Shown here piece after piece: positions 35,139 through 43,026 of a stretch of 64,000 nt of DNA. A model generated the notes under the pieces. It saw nothing but the letters and a program-made list of their open reading frames with translations. It was not told where the DNA came from and did not search any database. Position 1 is the first letter of the stretch; each line of letters starts with the position of its first letter. The stretch is from Pseudomonas sp. 14P_8.1_Bac3 (GTDB lineage Bacteria > Pseudomonadota > Gammaproteobacteria > Pseudomonadales > Pseudomonadaceae): the NCBI RefSeq assembly GCF_025466085.1, contig NZ_JANLOD010000069.1:1-64000 (forward strand), given 5' to 3'. Position numbers and translations under genes: made by a program.

Positions 35139-36035
35139 ATGAATGCCCTGAATCTGCCGGATATCGCCGTGCAGGCCTCACGCCAAGCCCTGCCGCTCGA
35201 ATGGGTAGGCATGTGCGGTATTGCCCTCCCCGTTCTGTTTGACGGTCAGCCCGTGAGCGCGAAAGCCGACGCGGGCGTGAGCCTCGATGATGGAAACGCG
35301 CGGGGCATTCATATGTCGAGGCTCTACCTCGCGCTAGAAATGCTTGAGCAGGACAACCTGAAGCCCGCGTTATTACGGCGTGTCTTGCAGCGGTTCCTCG
35401 ACTCGCACGAAGGTTTGTCCCACAGCGCTTATCTGAAAATCCACGCCGAATTAATGCTCAAAAGGCCGGCGTTGATCAGTCCCTTGTCCGGGTGGAAAAC
35501 CTATCCCGTCAGCGTCGAAGCACGTTTGAAAAACGCAATGTTCCACGTGGAACTAAAAATCGATCTGCCTTATTCCTCTACCTGCCCGTGCTCAGCAGCC
35601 CTCGCGCGACAGTTAATCCAGCAGCAGTTTGTCGATGATTTCGCTAATCAGTCGCTGAACCATGCGGATGTTTTGGCGTGGCTCGGTTCCACGCAAGGCA
35701 TCGTCGCGACACCCCATAGCCAACGCAGCAACGCGCAACTAAACATTCGCCTCCATGATTTCGTGGATGACTTACCGCTGCTCGCGGTGATCAACGAAGC
35801 GGAAGCCGCCCTCGGCACCGCTGTGCAGACCGCGGTGAAACGCGCCGATGAACAAGCCTTTGCCTTGGCCAATGGGCAAAACCTGATGTTCTGCGAAGAC
35901 GCCGCTCGACGTTTGAATCTGGCATTAAAAGGCTCCCCTGGGATCAGCGCCTTCCAGATCCGCGTTGTTCATGCTGAAAGCCTCCACGCCCACGACGCTG
36001 TCGCCGAAAGTCGATGGAATTGGGAGGCTGCATGA
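35139..36035 (+). CDS. folE2: GTP cyclohydrolase FolE2 (zinc-independent type IB)
   Basis: A 298-residue COG1469 enzyme converting GTP to dihydroneopterin triphosphate for folate/queuosine. It replaces the Zn-dependent FolE when zinc is short. GIHMSRLY (57-64) and the active-site cysteine region SSTCPCSAALA (C149/C151) are present. First gene of an apparent operon with an ABC importer: its stop overlaps the znuC-like start (ATGA). A Zur-like box lies 33 bases upstream. Confidence 0.94.
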   Translation: MNALNLPDIAVQASRQALPLEWVGMCGIALPVLFDGQPVSAKADAGVSLDDGNARGIHMSRLYLALEMLEQDNLKPALLRRVLQRFLDSHEGLSHSAYLKIHAELMLKRPALISPLSGWKTYPVSVEARLKNAMFHVELKIDLPYSSTCPCSAALARQLIQQQFVDDFANQSLNHADVLAWLGSTQGIVATPHSQRSNAQLNIRLHDFVDDLPLLAVINEAEAALGTAVQTAVKRADEQAFALANGQNLMFCEDAARRLNLALKGSPGISAFQIRVVHAESLHAHDAVAESRWNWEAA

Positions 36036-36700
36036 TTCGCTGCGAAGATTTGCGCTGGGGAGCGCACGGACACCCGCTCACGCCTGCGGCCAATTTCGAA
36101 TTGCCCAAGGGCAGCTTGACTGCTGTGATCGGTGCCAACGGCTCGGGAAAAAGCAGTCTGCTGAAAGTAATCGCTGGTTTGCAGAAACCACTGAGCGGCA
36201 ACGTCATGCTCGATGTTCCACGCAAAGGCTCGCTGTCATTCCTGCCGCAACAGCAACACCTCGACCGGCAATTCCCGATCAGTCTGCAAGAGTTGATCGC
36301 AGCCGGTCTTTGGGGCAGCAAACTATCGCCCGCACTCCGAAGCCAAAAGCTTGCAGCCGTGCTGGACGACTGGTGTCTCTCCGGTCTGGAGCAACGGCCG
36401 CTGATGGCCCTCTCCGGCGGCGAATTGCAACGTGCCCTGCTCGCTCGCTTGAGCCTGGCCGAAGCACCGTTGCTATTACTCGACGAACCCCACGCCGCAC
36501 TCGATGAATTGGGGCAAGCGCTGCTCTGGAAACACCTCCACAACTGGCACGCCGAAGGCCGAACATTGCTGATCGTGTGCCATGACCTCGCCGCCGTCCG
36601 CCAGCACATCCCGCAAACCTTGCTGATCAAACGCAGCGGCTGCGTGCTCGGCCCAAGCACTGAACTGATCCACCAACAACCGCACGCGCAGGTGGCCTGA
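36032..36700 (+). CDS. metal ABC transporter ATPase, ZnuC-like
   Basis: 222 residues. Walker A is GANGSGKSS, the signature is LSGGELQRALLAR, Walker B is LLLLDEPHAALD and the H-loop is VCHD. The ATG at 36032 overlaps the folE2 TGA by 4 bases; an upstream in-frame ATG lies within folE2. Together with the next two genes it forms a cluster-9 (A-I) importer for Zn2+ or Mn2+. Its place behind folE2 and the Zur box makes zinc likely. Confidence 0.88.
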   Translation: MIRCEDLRWGAHGHPLTPAANFELPKGSLTAVIGANGSGKSSLLKVIAGLQKPLSGNVMLDVPRKGSLSFLPQQQHLDRQFPISLQELIAAGLWGSKLSPALRSQKLAAVLDDWCLSGLEQRPLMALSGGELQRALLARLSLAEAPLLLLDEPHAALDELGQALLWKHLHNWHAEGRTLLIVCHDLAAVRQHIPQTLLIKRSGCVLGPSTELIHQQPHAQVA

Positions 36701-37566
36701 TGCTAGCCGCCATCCCACTTTGGCAACCCTTCCACGAGTTCGTGTTCATGCGTCGAGCATTGCTCGGTGGATTGGTCTTGGCATGCAGCACCGCGCCTCT
36801 CGGTGTCTTTCTGATTCTGCGACGCATGAGCCTGATCGGTGACGCGGTGGCTCACGGCATTCTCCCCGGCGCGGCATTGGGCTTCTGGTTCGCAGGGTTG
36901 AGCCTACCCGCGCTGACCCTCGGCGGTCTCGGCGCCGGCCTGAGCATGGCCGGGCTCGCCGCGTGGATCACCCGCCGGACCGGCCTGCGAGAGGACGCAA
37001 GCCTGGCCGCGATCTACCCGATATCCCTCGCCAGTGGCGTGTTGATTCTCGGCATGGCCGGTAAACGCCTGGACCTGCTGCACCTGCTGTTTGGCTCAGC
37101 ACTGGCGGTCGATGGGCCAACGCTAACAGGAATGTTGTGGGTCTCGGGCATCAGCCTGATCGCCATGGTGCTCATCTACAAACCGCTTTTGCTCGACACC
37201 CTCGACCCGCTGTTTCTGCAAACCGTCAGCCGTCTCGGTCCGTTGGCACATGGTGTGTTTCTGACGTTGGTGGTGCTCAACCTCGTGATCGGTTTCCAAG
37301 CCATCGGCGCGCTGATGGTCGTCGGCCTGATGATGTTGCCCGCCGCTGCCGCCCGCTTCTGGAGTCGCCGCCTGCCGGTATTGATCGGCGTTGCCGCCCT
37401 CCTCGGCTGCGTATCGGTATGGCTCGGTCTGTTGCTGTCGTTTTATTACTCGTTGCCCAGCGGACCAGCGATCGTCCTGGTGGCTGGCATAGCGTATCTG
37501 CTGTCCGTGGTGTTCGGTCCGGTGCACGGTTTGCTCCGCCGCCCGCCTTTGCTCACATCCCAATGA
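36700..37566 (+). CDS. metal ABC transporter permease, ZnuB-like
   Basis: 288 residues with about eight membrane segments. The ABC-3 family pattern is clear: CSTAPLGVFLILRRMSLIGD (with AVAHGILPGAALGFW) at the N-terminus and VVGLMMLPAAAARFW in the second half. The ATG shares a base with the TGA of the ATPase gene (TGATG), showing translational coupling. Confidence 0.9.
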   Translation: MLAAIPLWQPFHEFVFMRRALLGGLVLACSTAPLGVFLILRRMSLIGDAVAHGILPGAALGFWFAGLSLPALTLGGLGAGLSMAGLAAWITRRTGLREDASLAAIYPISLASGVLILGMAGKRLDLLHLLFGSALAVDGPTLTGMLWVSGISLIAMVLIYKPLLLDTLDPLFLQTVSRLGPLAHGVFLTLVVLNLVIGFQAIGALMVVGLMMLPAAAARFWSRRLPVLIGVAALLGCVSVWLGLLLSFYYSLPSGPAIVLVAGIAYLLSVVFGPVHGLLRRPPLLTSQ

Positions 37567-37577
37567 GGTGTTGCCCG

Positions 37578-38453
37578 ATGCGCGCTTTACTCGTGCTGTT
37601 CAGTTTGATGCTATCGATGTCGCTGTCCGCGGCGGAAAAACTCCAGGTGGTGACCAGTTTCAGCATCCTTGCCGACATGACCCATCAGGTCGGGGGTGAC
37701 CATATCCAGATCATCAACATGGTCGGGCCCGATGCCGATGCCCACACCTACGAGCCAACACCGGACGACGCCAAGGGGCTGATCAACGCCAGGGTGATCA
37801 TCAAAAACGGCCTCGGTTTCGAACCCTGGCTGGACCGCCTGGTGACCAGCACCGAAACCAAAGCCCCGGTCATCAGCGCGAGCCACGGCGTCATTCCGCG
37901 CTCGCTGGATGAAGACGGCGAAACCGTTCCCGATCCTCACGCCTGGCACAACCTGGCGAACGCCGAGTTGTACATTGGCAACATCACCAAGGCACTGATC
38001 GCTGCCGATCCGGCGAACAAAGCCGATTACCAGCGCAACAGTCAGGCTTACCTGAAACAGATCCATGCACTGCTCGCCGACGCCAAAGCCAAGCTCGGCT
38101 CGCTGCCGCCGGGTAACCGCAAGATCGTGACGTCCCATGACGCCTTTGGGTATCTGGGCCAGGCCTACGGCATCGACTTCATGGCGCCACAGGGTCTCTC
38201 CACCGAGCGCGAACCTTCGGCGGCGGAAGTCGCCGCACTGATCACCCAGATTCGTCAGGCCAAGGTTAAAGCGGTGTTCATGGAAAACATCAAGGACGCG
38301 CGTCTGCTCAAGCAGATTGCCGATGAAAGCGGCGCGCACATCGGCGGCACCTTGTACTCCGATGCGCTCGCCGCGAGTGGCCCGGCGAGCACCTTCGCCG
38401 GCCTGTTCGAATACAACCTCAACACGCTATTCGAGGCGCTGAGCAAGCCATGA
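37578..38453 (+). CDS. metal ABC transporter periplasmic binding protein, ZnuA-like
   Basis: 291 residues. Signal peptide MRALLVLFSLMLSMSLSAAE. Cluster A-I ligands are visible: the histidine in DADAHTYEPT, the histidines in DPHAWHN, a glutamate in LSTEREPSA and an aspartate in LYSDAL. It lacks the long His-rich loop of classical ZnuA, having instead a short acidic loop (SLDEDGETVPDP), so it may be a second importer besides the main ZnuABC. The ATG at 37578 begins the signal peptide; the longer open frame upstream is a shadow of the permease gene. Confidence 0.9.
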   Translation: MRALLVLFSLMLSMSLSAAEKLQVVTSFSILADMTHQVGGDHIQIINMVGPDADAHTYEPTPDDAKGLINARVIIKNGLGFEPWLDRLVTSTETKAPVISASHGVIPRSLDEDGETVPDPHAWHNLANAELYIGNITKALIAADPANKADYQRNSQAYLKQIHALLADAKAKLGSLPPGNRKIVTSHDAFGYLGQAYGIDFMAPQGLSTEREPSAAEVAALITQIRQAKVKAVFMENIKDARLLKQIADESGAHIGGTLYSDALAASGPASTFAGLFEYNLNTLFEALSKP

Positions 38454-38588
38454 TCGGAAGGCAGTTGCCGACGCACGTTTTGCCACCTCATCCCGCTCGT
38501 CTCCAATCGCATGGCGTGACAAATGTCTTAATGACAACTGCCAGGGTTTACCTCTACGGTTTATGCGCGAGTCCTTGAGAGCATCGAC

Positions 38589-39494
38589 ATGATTCACATC
38601 ACCCTGAGCGATGGTTCATTGCGTGAATACGACCAGCCTTTGTCGGTGTACGAATTCGCCGCCAGCATCGGTCCCGGGTTGGCCAAAGCGGCCGTCGCGG
38701 GTCGGGTGAACGGGGTGCTGGTGGATTGTCAATTCATGCTCGAGACCGATGCCCGGGTCAGCATCGTCACCCCGCAAGAGCCCGATGGCCTGGAGATCCT
38801 GCGACGTTCCTGTGCATTGATGCTGGCCATGGCCGTGAAGCAGCTTTATCCGAAGGCGCAATTACAAAACGGCTCGGCGCTGGGTGACGGCTTCTTCTAC
38901 GAGTTTGCATTTGAGCGCGCCTTGAACCTGGTCGACCTTGCTGGCGTCGAAGCGCGCATGAAGACACTGGCGGCGACCAACCATTCGATCCGCCACCGCG
39001 AGACATCATCCGGGCCGAGGCACCTGGAGACGGTGAGGTCCTACCTTGTCGGGGACTTCGAGTGTCCGTCGAAAGGTCCGCATGTGCCTGCCACCCGAGT
39101 GTTGCAGGCCTTCGCGCTGGACCACATCAGCGGCACGTCGCCTCAGCGGATCTACGGCACCTGCTGGTCGTGCCAAGAGGAGCTGGACAACTGGCGAGCG
39201 CCGCCGCACGTGATGATCGTCAGCATGGACGATCGTCAGGCGGATTATGCCCAGTCGGTGACCGAGGCCTTGCGCCGCAGCGGCGTACGCGCCCGTGCGG
39301 ACCTGCGCAACGAGAAAGTCCGTCACAAGATTCGCGAGCACAGTCAGCAAGTGCCGTATCTGGTGGTGATCGGGGAGAAAGAAAAACAAGGCAGGTTCGT
39401 CAGTGTGCGCAGCCATACCGGAGAGGATTTCGGCAGGATGGCGGTGGATTCGGTGTGCGACTGGTTGAGATCAATCGGGATCGCGGATGCTTGA
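38589..39494 (+). CDS. threonyl-tRNA synthetase paralogue without a catalytic domain
   Basis: 301 residues against about 640 for ThrRS. Residues 1-62 are the TGS domain (MIHITLSDGSLREYDQPLSV). About 63-200 is a shortened N2 editing domain (LRRSCALMLAMAVKQLYPKA, GFFYEF, GPHVPATRV, RIYGTCW). From about 205 the anticodon-binding domain follows at once (VRARADLRNEKVRHKIREHS, VPYLVVIGEKE). The whole class II aminoacylation core, with motifs 1-3 and the zinc ligands, is absent. The editing HxxxH histidines of N2 are replaced by Leu and Met. The frame is intact. It lies 135 bp after the zinc importer operon; full-length ThrRS paralogues are known in Zur regulons. Aminoacylation is impossible; it could bind tRNA-Thr or the thrS mRNA. 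Confidence 0.85.
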   Translation: MIHITLSDGSLREYDQPLSVYEFAASIGPGLAKAAVAGRVNGVLVDCQFMLETDARVSIVTPQEPDGLEILRRSCALMLAMAVKQLYPKAQLQNGSALGDGFFYEFAFERALNLVDLAGVEARMKTLAATNHSIRHRETSSGPRHLETVRSYLVGDFECPSKGPHVPATRVLQAFALDHISGTSPQRIYGTCWSCQEELDNWRAPPHVMIVSMDDRQADYAQSVTEALRRSGVRARADLRNEKVRHKIREHSQQVPYLVVIGEKEKQGRFVSVRSHTGEDFGRMAVDSVCDWLRSIGIADA

Positions 39495-39560
39495 AATGAC
39501 GCTGTCGCGGGCAAGTCAGAACGCCAAGCGATACGGCGTTACGACGTGCCCACCAAGCTT

Positions 39561-40082
39561 TTAAGCCCTCGGCTTCACCGTGCCGCAATCCTGCCCCAAC
39601 CACACGGCGCGAGTATCGAGGCTGCCCTTCTGCTGGATCCCGGTGGCATTGAAAGTGCCATTCACCTTGGTGGTGAATTCGCGATCACTGAGGAACGTCG
39701 CCACACCCGCACCTTGCGCCTTCGGACAGCTGAAGCGGAATTTCCACTGGTTGCCGGTACGGTCGGTAATTTCCTGCTTGCAGCCCGATTGCGGATCGGT
39801 CAGCGGGATGTTGTCGCTCTTCACCTGCTCCGGCGTCAGGCAGGCTCGAATGCCTTTGCCGCCCATGGTGATGCCCTGCTTCTCCAGCTGCGCGCGCTGT
39901 TCAGGCGTCATCTGGCTCTGAATCTGGCCGAGGATCAACTGCAGATCCGGCAAGTTCTGGTCATCGACCTTCATGTTGCTTGAGGTCAGCTCCCACAAAC
40001 CAGGCTGCAGCATCTGCGCCTGAGCGGCCACAGGAAGCGCCAAACCGAAAGCTACGGCCAAACCCAGCAGACGAACGTTCAT
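39561..40082 (-). CDS. DUF3617 domain protein, periplasmic
   Basis: 173 residues with a signal peptide (MNVRLLGLAVAFGLALPVAA, cleaved at QAQ). The mature start MLQPGLWELTSSNMKV is the DUF3617 signature; CLTPEQ and the later cysteines could pair. The family is widespread and uncharacterised in Proteobacteria. Monocistronic; it converges with the ThrRS-like gene. Confidence 0.87.
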   Translation of the reverse strand: MNVRLLGLAVAFGLALPVAAQAQMLQPGLWELTSSNMKVDDQNLPDLQLILGQIQSQMTPEQRAQLEKQGITMGGKGIRACLTPEQVKSDNIPLTDPQSGCKQEITDRTGNQWKFRFSCPKAQGAGVATFLSDREFTTKVNGTFNATGIQQKGSLDTRAVWLGQDCGTVKPRA

Positions 40083-40213
40083 CGTGAAACTCCTGATCAG
40101 TAGTGGCCGTTAGACGTCAGCCACAGGCTTCGGTTCATGGGCCAATTAAATAGCGACATTCTGCACGGAACATGGTCTGTTAAGCATTGAATCTTCAGGA
40201 GCAAGGCTGCCCC

Positions 40214-41653
40214 ATGGATTATTTTGGACCGCATGTTTTCGGTTATCTGATTGCGCTGTTGCACTCGCTAGGGCTGATTGCCGCCATCCATGCCGTATTG
40301 ACCGTTCGAACCGCCCAAGGCTCGATCGCCTGGGCCCTGTCGTTGCTGTTCATTCCCTACCTCACGCTCATTCCGTATCTGGTCTTCGGCCGCAGCACGT
40401 TCGATGGTTACATCAAGGCTCGGCGGCAGGCCAACGAGGAAATGCGCAAGGCCATCTCCGAGCTGAACTGGCGCCCTTGGGTAGAAGAGGCGCTGGCGGC
40501 GCGTGCTTCATCAGCCTACGCATCATTGCGCGCCATGCCGAAGCTGGGACGCATGCCCTGCCTGGCGAACAATGAAGTCAGCCTGCTGATCAACGGCCCA
40601 GCGACATTCGAAGCGATTTTCGAAGCCATCAGCCACGCCAAAGAGGCCGTGCTGATCCAGTTTTTCATCATTCACGACGATCGCCTCGGCCGGCGCCTGC
40701 ATGCTTTGCTGCTGAAAAAAGCCGCCGAAGGCGTCGCGGTGCATCTGTTGTACGACCGCATTGGCAGCCATTCCCTGCCCCACAGTTACGTGCAGCCCTT
40801 GCGCGATGCCGGTATCGAGGTCAAAGCCTTTGCGACGCGCAGCGGCTGGCTCAATCGCTTTCAGGTCAACTTCCGCAATCATCGCAAGATCGTGGTGGTC
40901 GATGGCGTGCTGGGCTTCGTTGGCGGGCACAATGTCGGCGACGAATACATGGGCGAAAAACCGCCCCTGGCGCCGTGGCGCGATACCCACGTGCGGGTAC
41001 GCGGGCCGGTGGTGGCCTGCATGCAGGAATCCTTCGCCGAAGACTGGTTCTGGGCCGCGCGATCGTTGCCGCCATTGATCCTGCCGGACGTCTACCCGGA
41101 CGACGGCGTGCTCTGCCAATTGCTTGCCAGCGGCCCGGCGGATTCCTATGAAACCTGTTCGCTGTTCTTCGTCGAAGCGATCCACGCCGCGACAGAAAGG
41201 GTATGGATCACCAGCCCCTATTTCATCCCTGACGAAGCGGTGTTCGCGGCATTACGCCTGGCCGTGCTGCGCGGTGTCGATGTGCGGATCCTGCTCCCCT
41301 CGCGGCCCGACCACCGGATCGTCTACGCGGCTTCCAGCTTGTATGCCTTCGAAGCGGTTCGCGCCGGCGTGCGGGTATTCCGTTACGAACCCGGTTTCCT
41401 GCATCAGAAAGTGGTGTTGATCGACAGCGAGATCAGCGCCATTGGCAGCGCCAATATGGATAACCGCTCGTTCCGGCTGAATTTCGAAGTGATGTTGCTG
41501 ACAGTCGACAGTGTGTTTGCCGCGGAGGTGGAACACATGCTCAACGACGACTTCGCCCAGGCCCATGAGGTCGCCAAAGAAGAAAGCCGGGAGACCCACC
41601 GCCTGCAACAGGTCGGCATGCGGATCGCCCGGCTTATTTCTCCGATACTTTAA
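40214..41653 (+). CDS. cls: cardiolipin synthase (ClsA type)
   Basis: 479 residues. Two N-terminal membrane helices (LIALLHSLGLIAAIHAVL and IAWALSLLFIPYLTLIPYLV) precede two phospholipase-D domains with HKD motifs NHRKIVVVDG and LHQKVVLIDS. It condenses two phosphatidylglycerols into cardiolipin in the inner membrane. The ATG at 40214 (MDYFGPHVFG) gives the normal ClsA N-terminus; an earlier start 27 bases upstream is less likely. The last 4 bases overlap the convergent cfa gene. Confidence 0.93.
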   Translation: MDYFGPHVFGYLIALLHSLGLIAAIHAVLTVRTAQGSIAWALSLLFIPYLTLIPYLVFGRSTFDGYIKARRQANEEMRKAISELNWRPWVEEALAARASSAYASLRAMPKLGRMPCLANNEVSLLINGPATFEAIFEAISHAKEAVLIQFFIIHDDRLGRRLHALLLKKAAEGVAVHLLYDRIGSHSLPHSYVQPLRDAGIEVKAFATRSGWLNRFQVNFRNHRKIVVVDGVLGFVGGHNVGDEYMGEKPPLAPWRDTHVRVRGPVVACMQESFAEDWFWAARSLPPLILPDVYPDDGVLCQLLASGPADSYETCSLFFVEAIHAATERVWITSPYFIPDEAVFAALRLAVLRGVDVRILLPSRPDHRIVYAASSLYAFEAVRAGVRVFRYEPGFLHQKVVLIDSEISAIGSANMDNRSFRLNFEVMLLTVDSVFAAEVEHMLNDDFAQAHEVAKEESRETHRLQQVGMRIARLISPIL

Positions 41654-42837
41654 GGGGTATAGATGTCGTCGCGGGTCCAGGGCAGCTCATGGCTGCCATC
41701 GGGGTGGGCCTTAACCGCGAGGATCTGGTGCAAGTTGATCCAGCCCTTGGCGAATGCATAGGCGCATCCCGCCAGGTACAGCCGCCAGATACGCAACGCC
41801 TGCTCGGGAACAAGCTTGCCGGCGGCTTCCAGGTTGTCTTCCAGGCGCTCACTCCAGTGGTCCAGGGTGCGCGCATAGTGCAGGCGTAGACTCTCGACAT
41901 CGACGATCTCCAGTCCCGCTTCGCTGATTTCGGCAGAAATCATCGCGAGGTGCGGCAGCTCGCCGTTGGGGAACACGTATTTCTCGATGAAATCACCGGC
42001 ACCGCGCCCCACGGGACGGCCGTCGGTGTGCTTGGCGGTGATGCCGTGGTTCATCACCAGACCGCCCTCCTTCACCGCGCCGAACAAGGTTTTGCAGTAT
42101 TCAGCCAGATTGGCGTGGCCGACGTGTTCGAACATGCCGACACTGACGACCTTGTCGAAACGCCCGTCCTGAGGCAGGTCACGGTAGTCGAGCAGTTGCA
42201 GTTCCACCTGGTCGTCCAGGCCTTCCTCGGTCACCCGTTCGCGGGCCAGCGCCAATTGCTCTTTGCTGAGCGTGATGCCGAACACCTTCACGCCGAACTC
42301 CCGGGCCGCATAACGCGCCAGTCCGCCCCAACCGCAGCCGACGTCCAGCAAGTATTCGCCAGGTTGCAGGCGCAACTTGCGACACAAGTGACGAAATTTG
42401 GCTTGCTGCGCTTGCTCCAGCGTCTCGCTGCCGGTCTCGAAATAGGCGCAGGAATACGCCATATCGCTATCGAGCCACAGCTGATAGAACGCGTTAGACA
42501 GGTCGTAGTGATAGGAAATCGCCTTGGCGTCGGTCTCCTTGTCGTGAACGGTTCGGACAGGCTGGCTGTCTTCGTCCTCACCGATCAGCGCCTGGCTCCA
42601 TTCATCACAGACGCGGATCACTTCGCTGATGGAACCTTCCAGCTCCAGTTTGCCCTCGACAAACGCCGCTCCGAGCGCGTCCAGGCTTGGATGAGTGAAC
42701 TGGGTAACCATTTGTGGGTCCTTGACCACAATCGTGACGCTGGGCGTCGGCCCCAGATTGAATTCGTGGCCGTCCCAGAGTCGCAGGCGTAACGGTAGGT
42801 GCAGATTCTGTAAGGCCGGTGGAAGTTGCGCGAGCAT
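41650..42837 (-). CDS. cfa: cyclopropane-fatty-acyl-phospholipid synthase
   Basis: A 395-residue SAM-dependent enzyme that converts cis-unsaturated acyl chains of membrane phospholipids to cyclopropane. The SAM motif LLDVGCGWGGLARYAA and the preceding YDLSNAFYQLWLDSDMAYS and SCAYFE are characteristic. An N-terminal lipid-binding domain is present. Being convergent with the cardiolipin synthase gene gives a small membrane-lipid locus. Confidence 0.93.
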   Translation of the reverse strand: MLAQLPPALQNLHLPLRLRLWDGHEFNLGPTPSVTIVVKDPQMVTQFTHPSLDALGAAFVEGKLELEGSISEVIRVCDEWSQALIGEDEDSQPVRTVHDKETDAKAISYHYDLSNAFYQLWLDSDMAYSCAYFETGSETLEQAQQAKFRHLCRKLRLQPGEYLLDVGCGWGGLARYAAREFGVKVFGITLSKEQLALARERVTEEGLDDQVELQLLDYRDLPQDGRFDKVVSVGMFEHVGHANLAEYCKTLFGAVKEGGLVMNHGITAKHTDGRPVGRGAGDFIEKYVFPNGELPHLAMISAEISEAGLEIVDVESLRLHYARTLDHWSERLEDNLEAAGKLVPEQALRIWRLYLAGCAYAFAKGWINLHQILAVKAHPDGSHELPWTRDDIYTP

Positions 42838-42892
42838 GGAATATCCCCCCTTGTTTCAGACGTCTGGGTGTGAGGTTAGACCATCCTTGAAA

Positions 42893-42924
42893 AATAGCAG
42901 GCTATCGAATTGATAGCCCTTTTC
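42893..42924 (-). terminator. terminator downstream of the SPFH/P-ATPase operon
   Basis: GGCTATC-GAATT-GATAGCC (42900-42918) with A/T runs on both sides (AAAAATAGCA and CTTTTCT). It lies about 100 bases after the P-type ATPase stop and 63 bases before cfa, both on the minus strand. Confidence 0.6.
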
Positions 42925-43026
42925 TATGATCGACAGCGTTCGATCAAGCGTCGCAAATTCACAGAATTGATTACCCTCAACTAGATGACTACGAATAAAG
43001 AGGACAGTTCTGAAAAGTTGCGCCGC

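Noticed and set aside
35139..36035. Stand-alone DnaA boxes at 32127, 54702 and 55366 as origin signals
   Set aside because: Single TTATCCACA-type matches scattered in coding DNA, unlike the cluster at 5871-5973.
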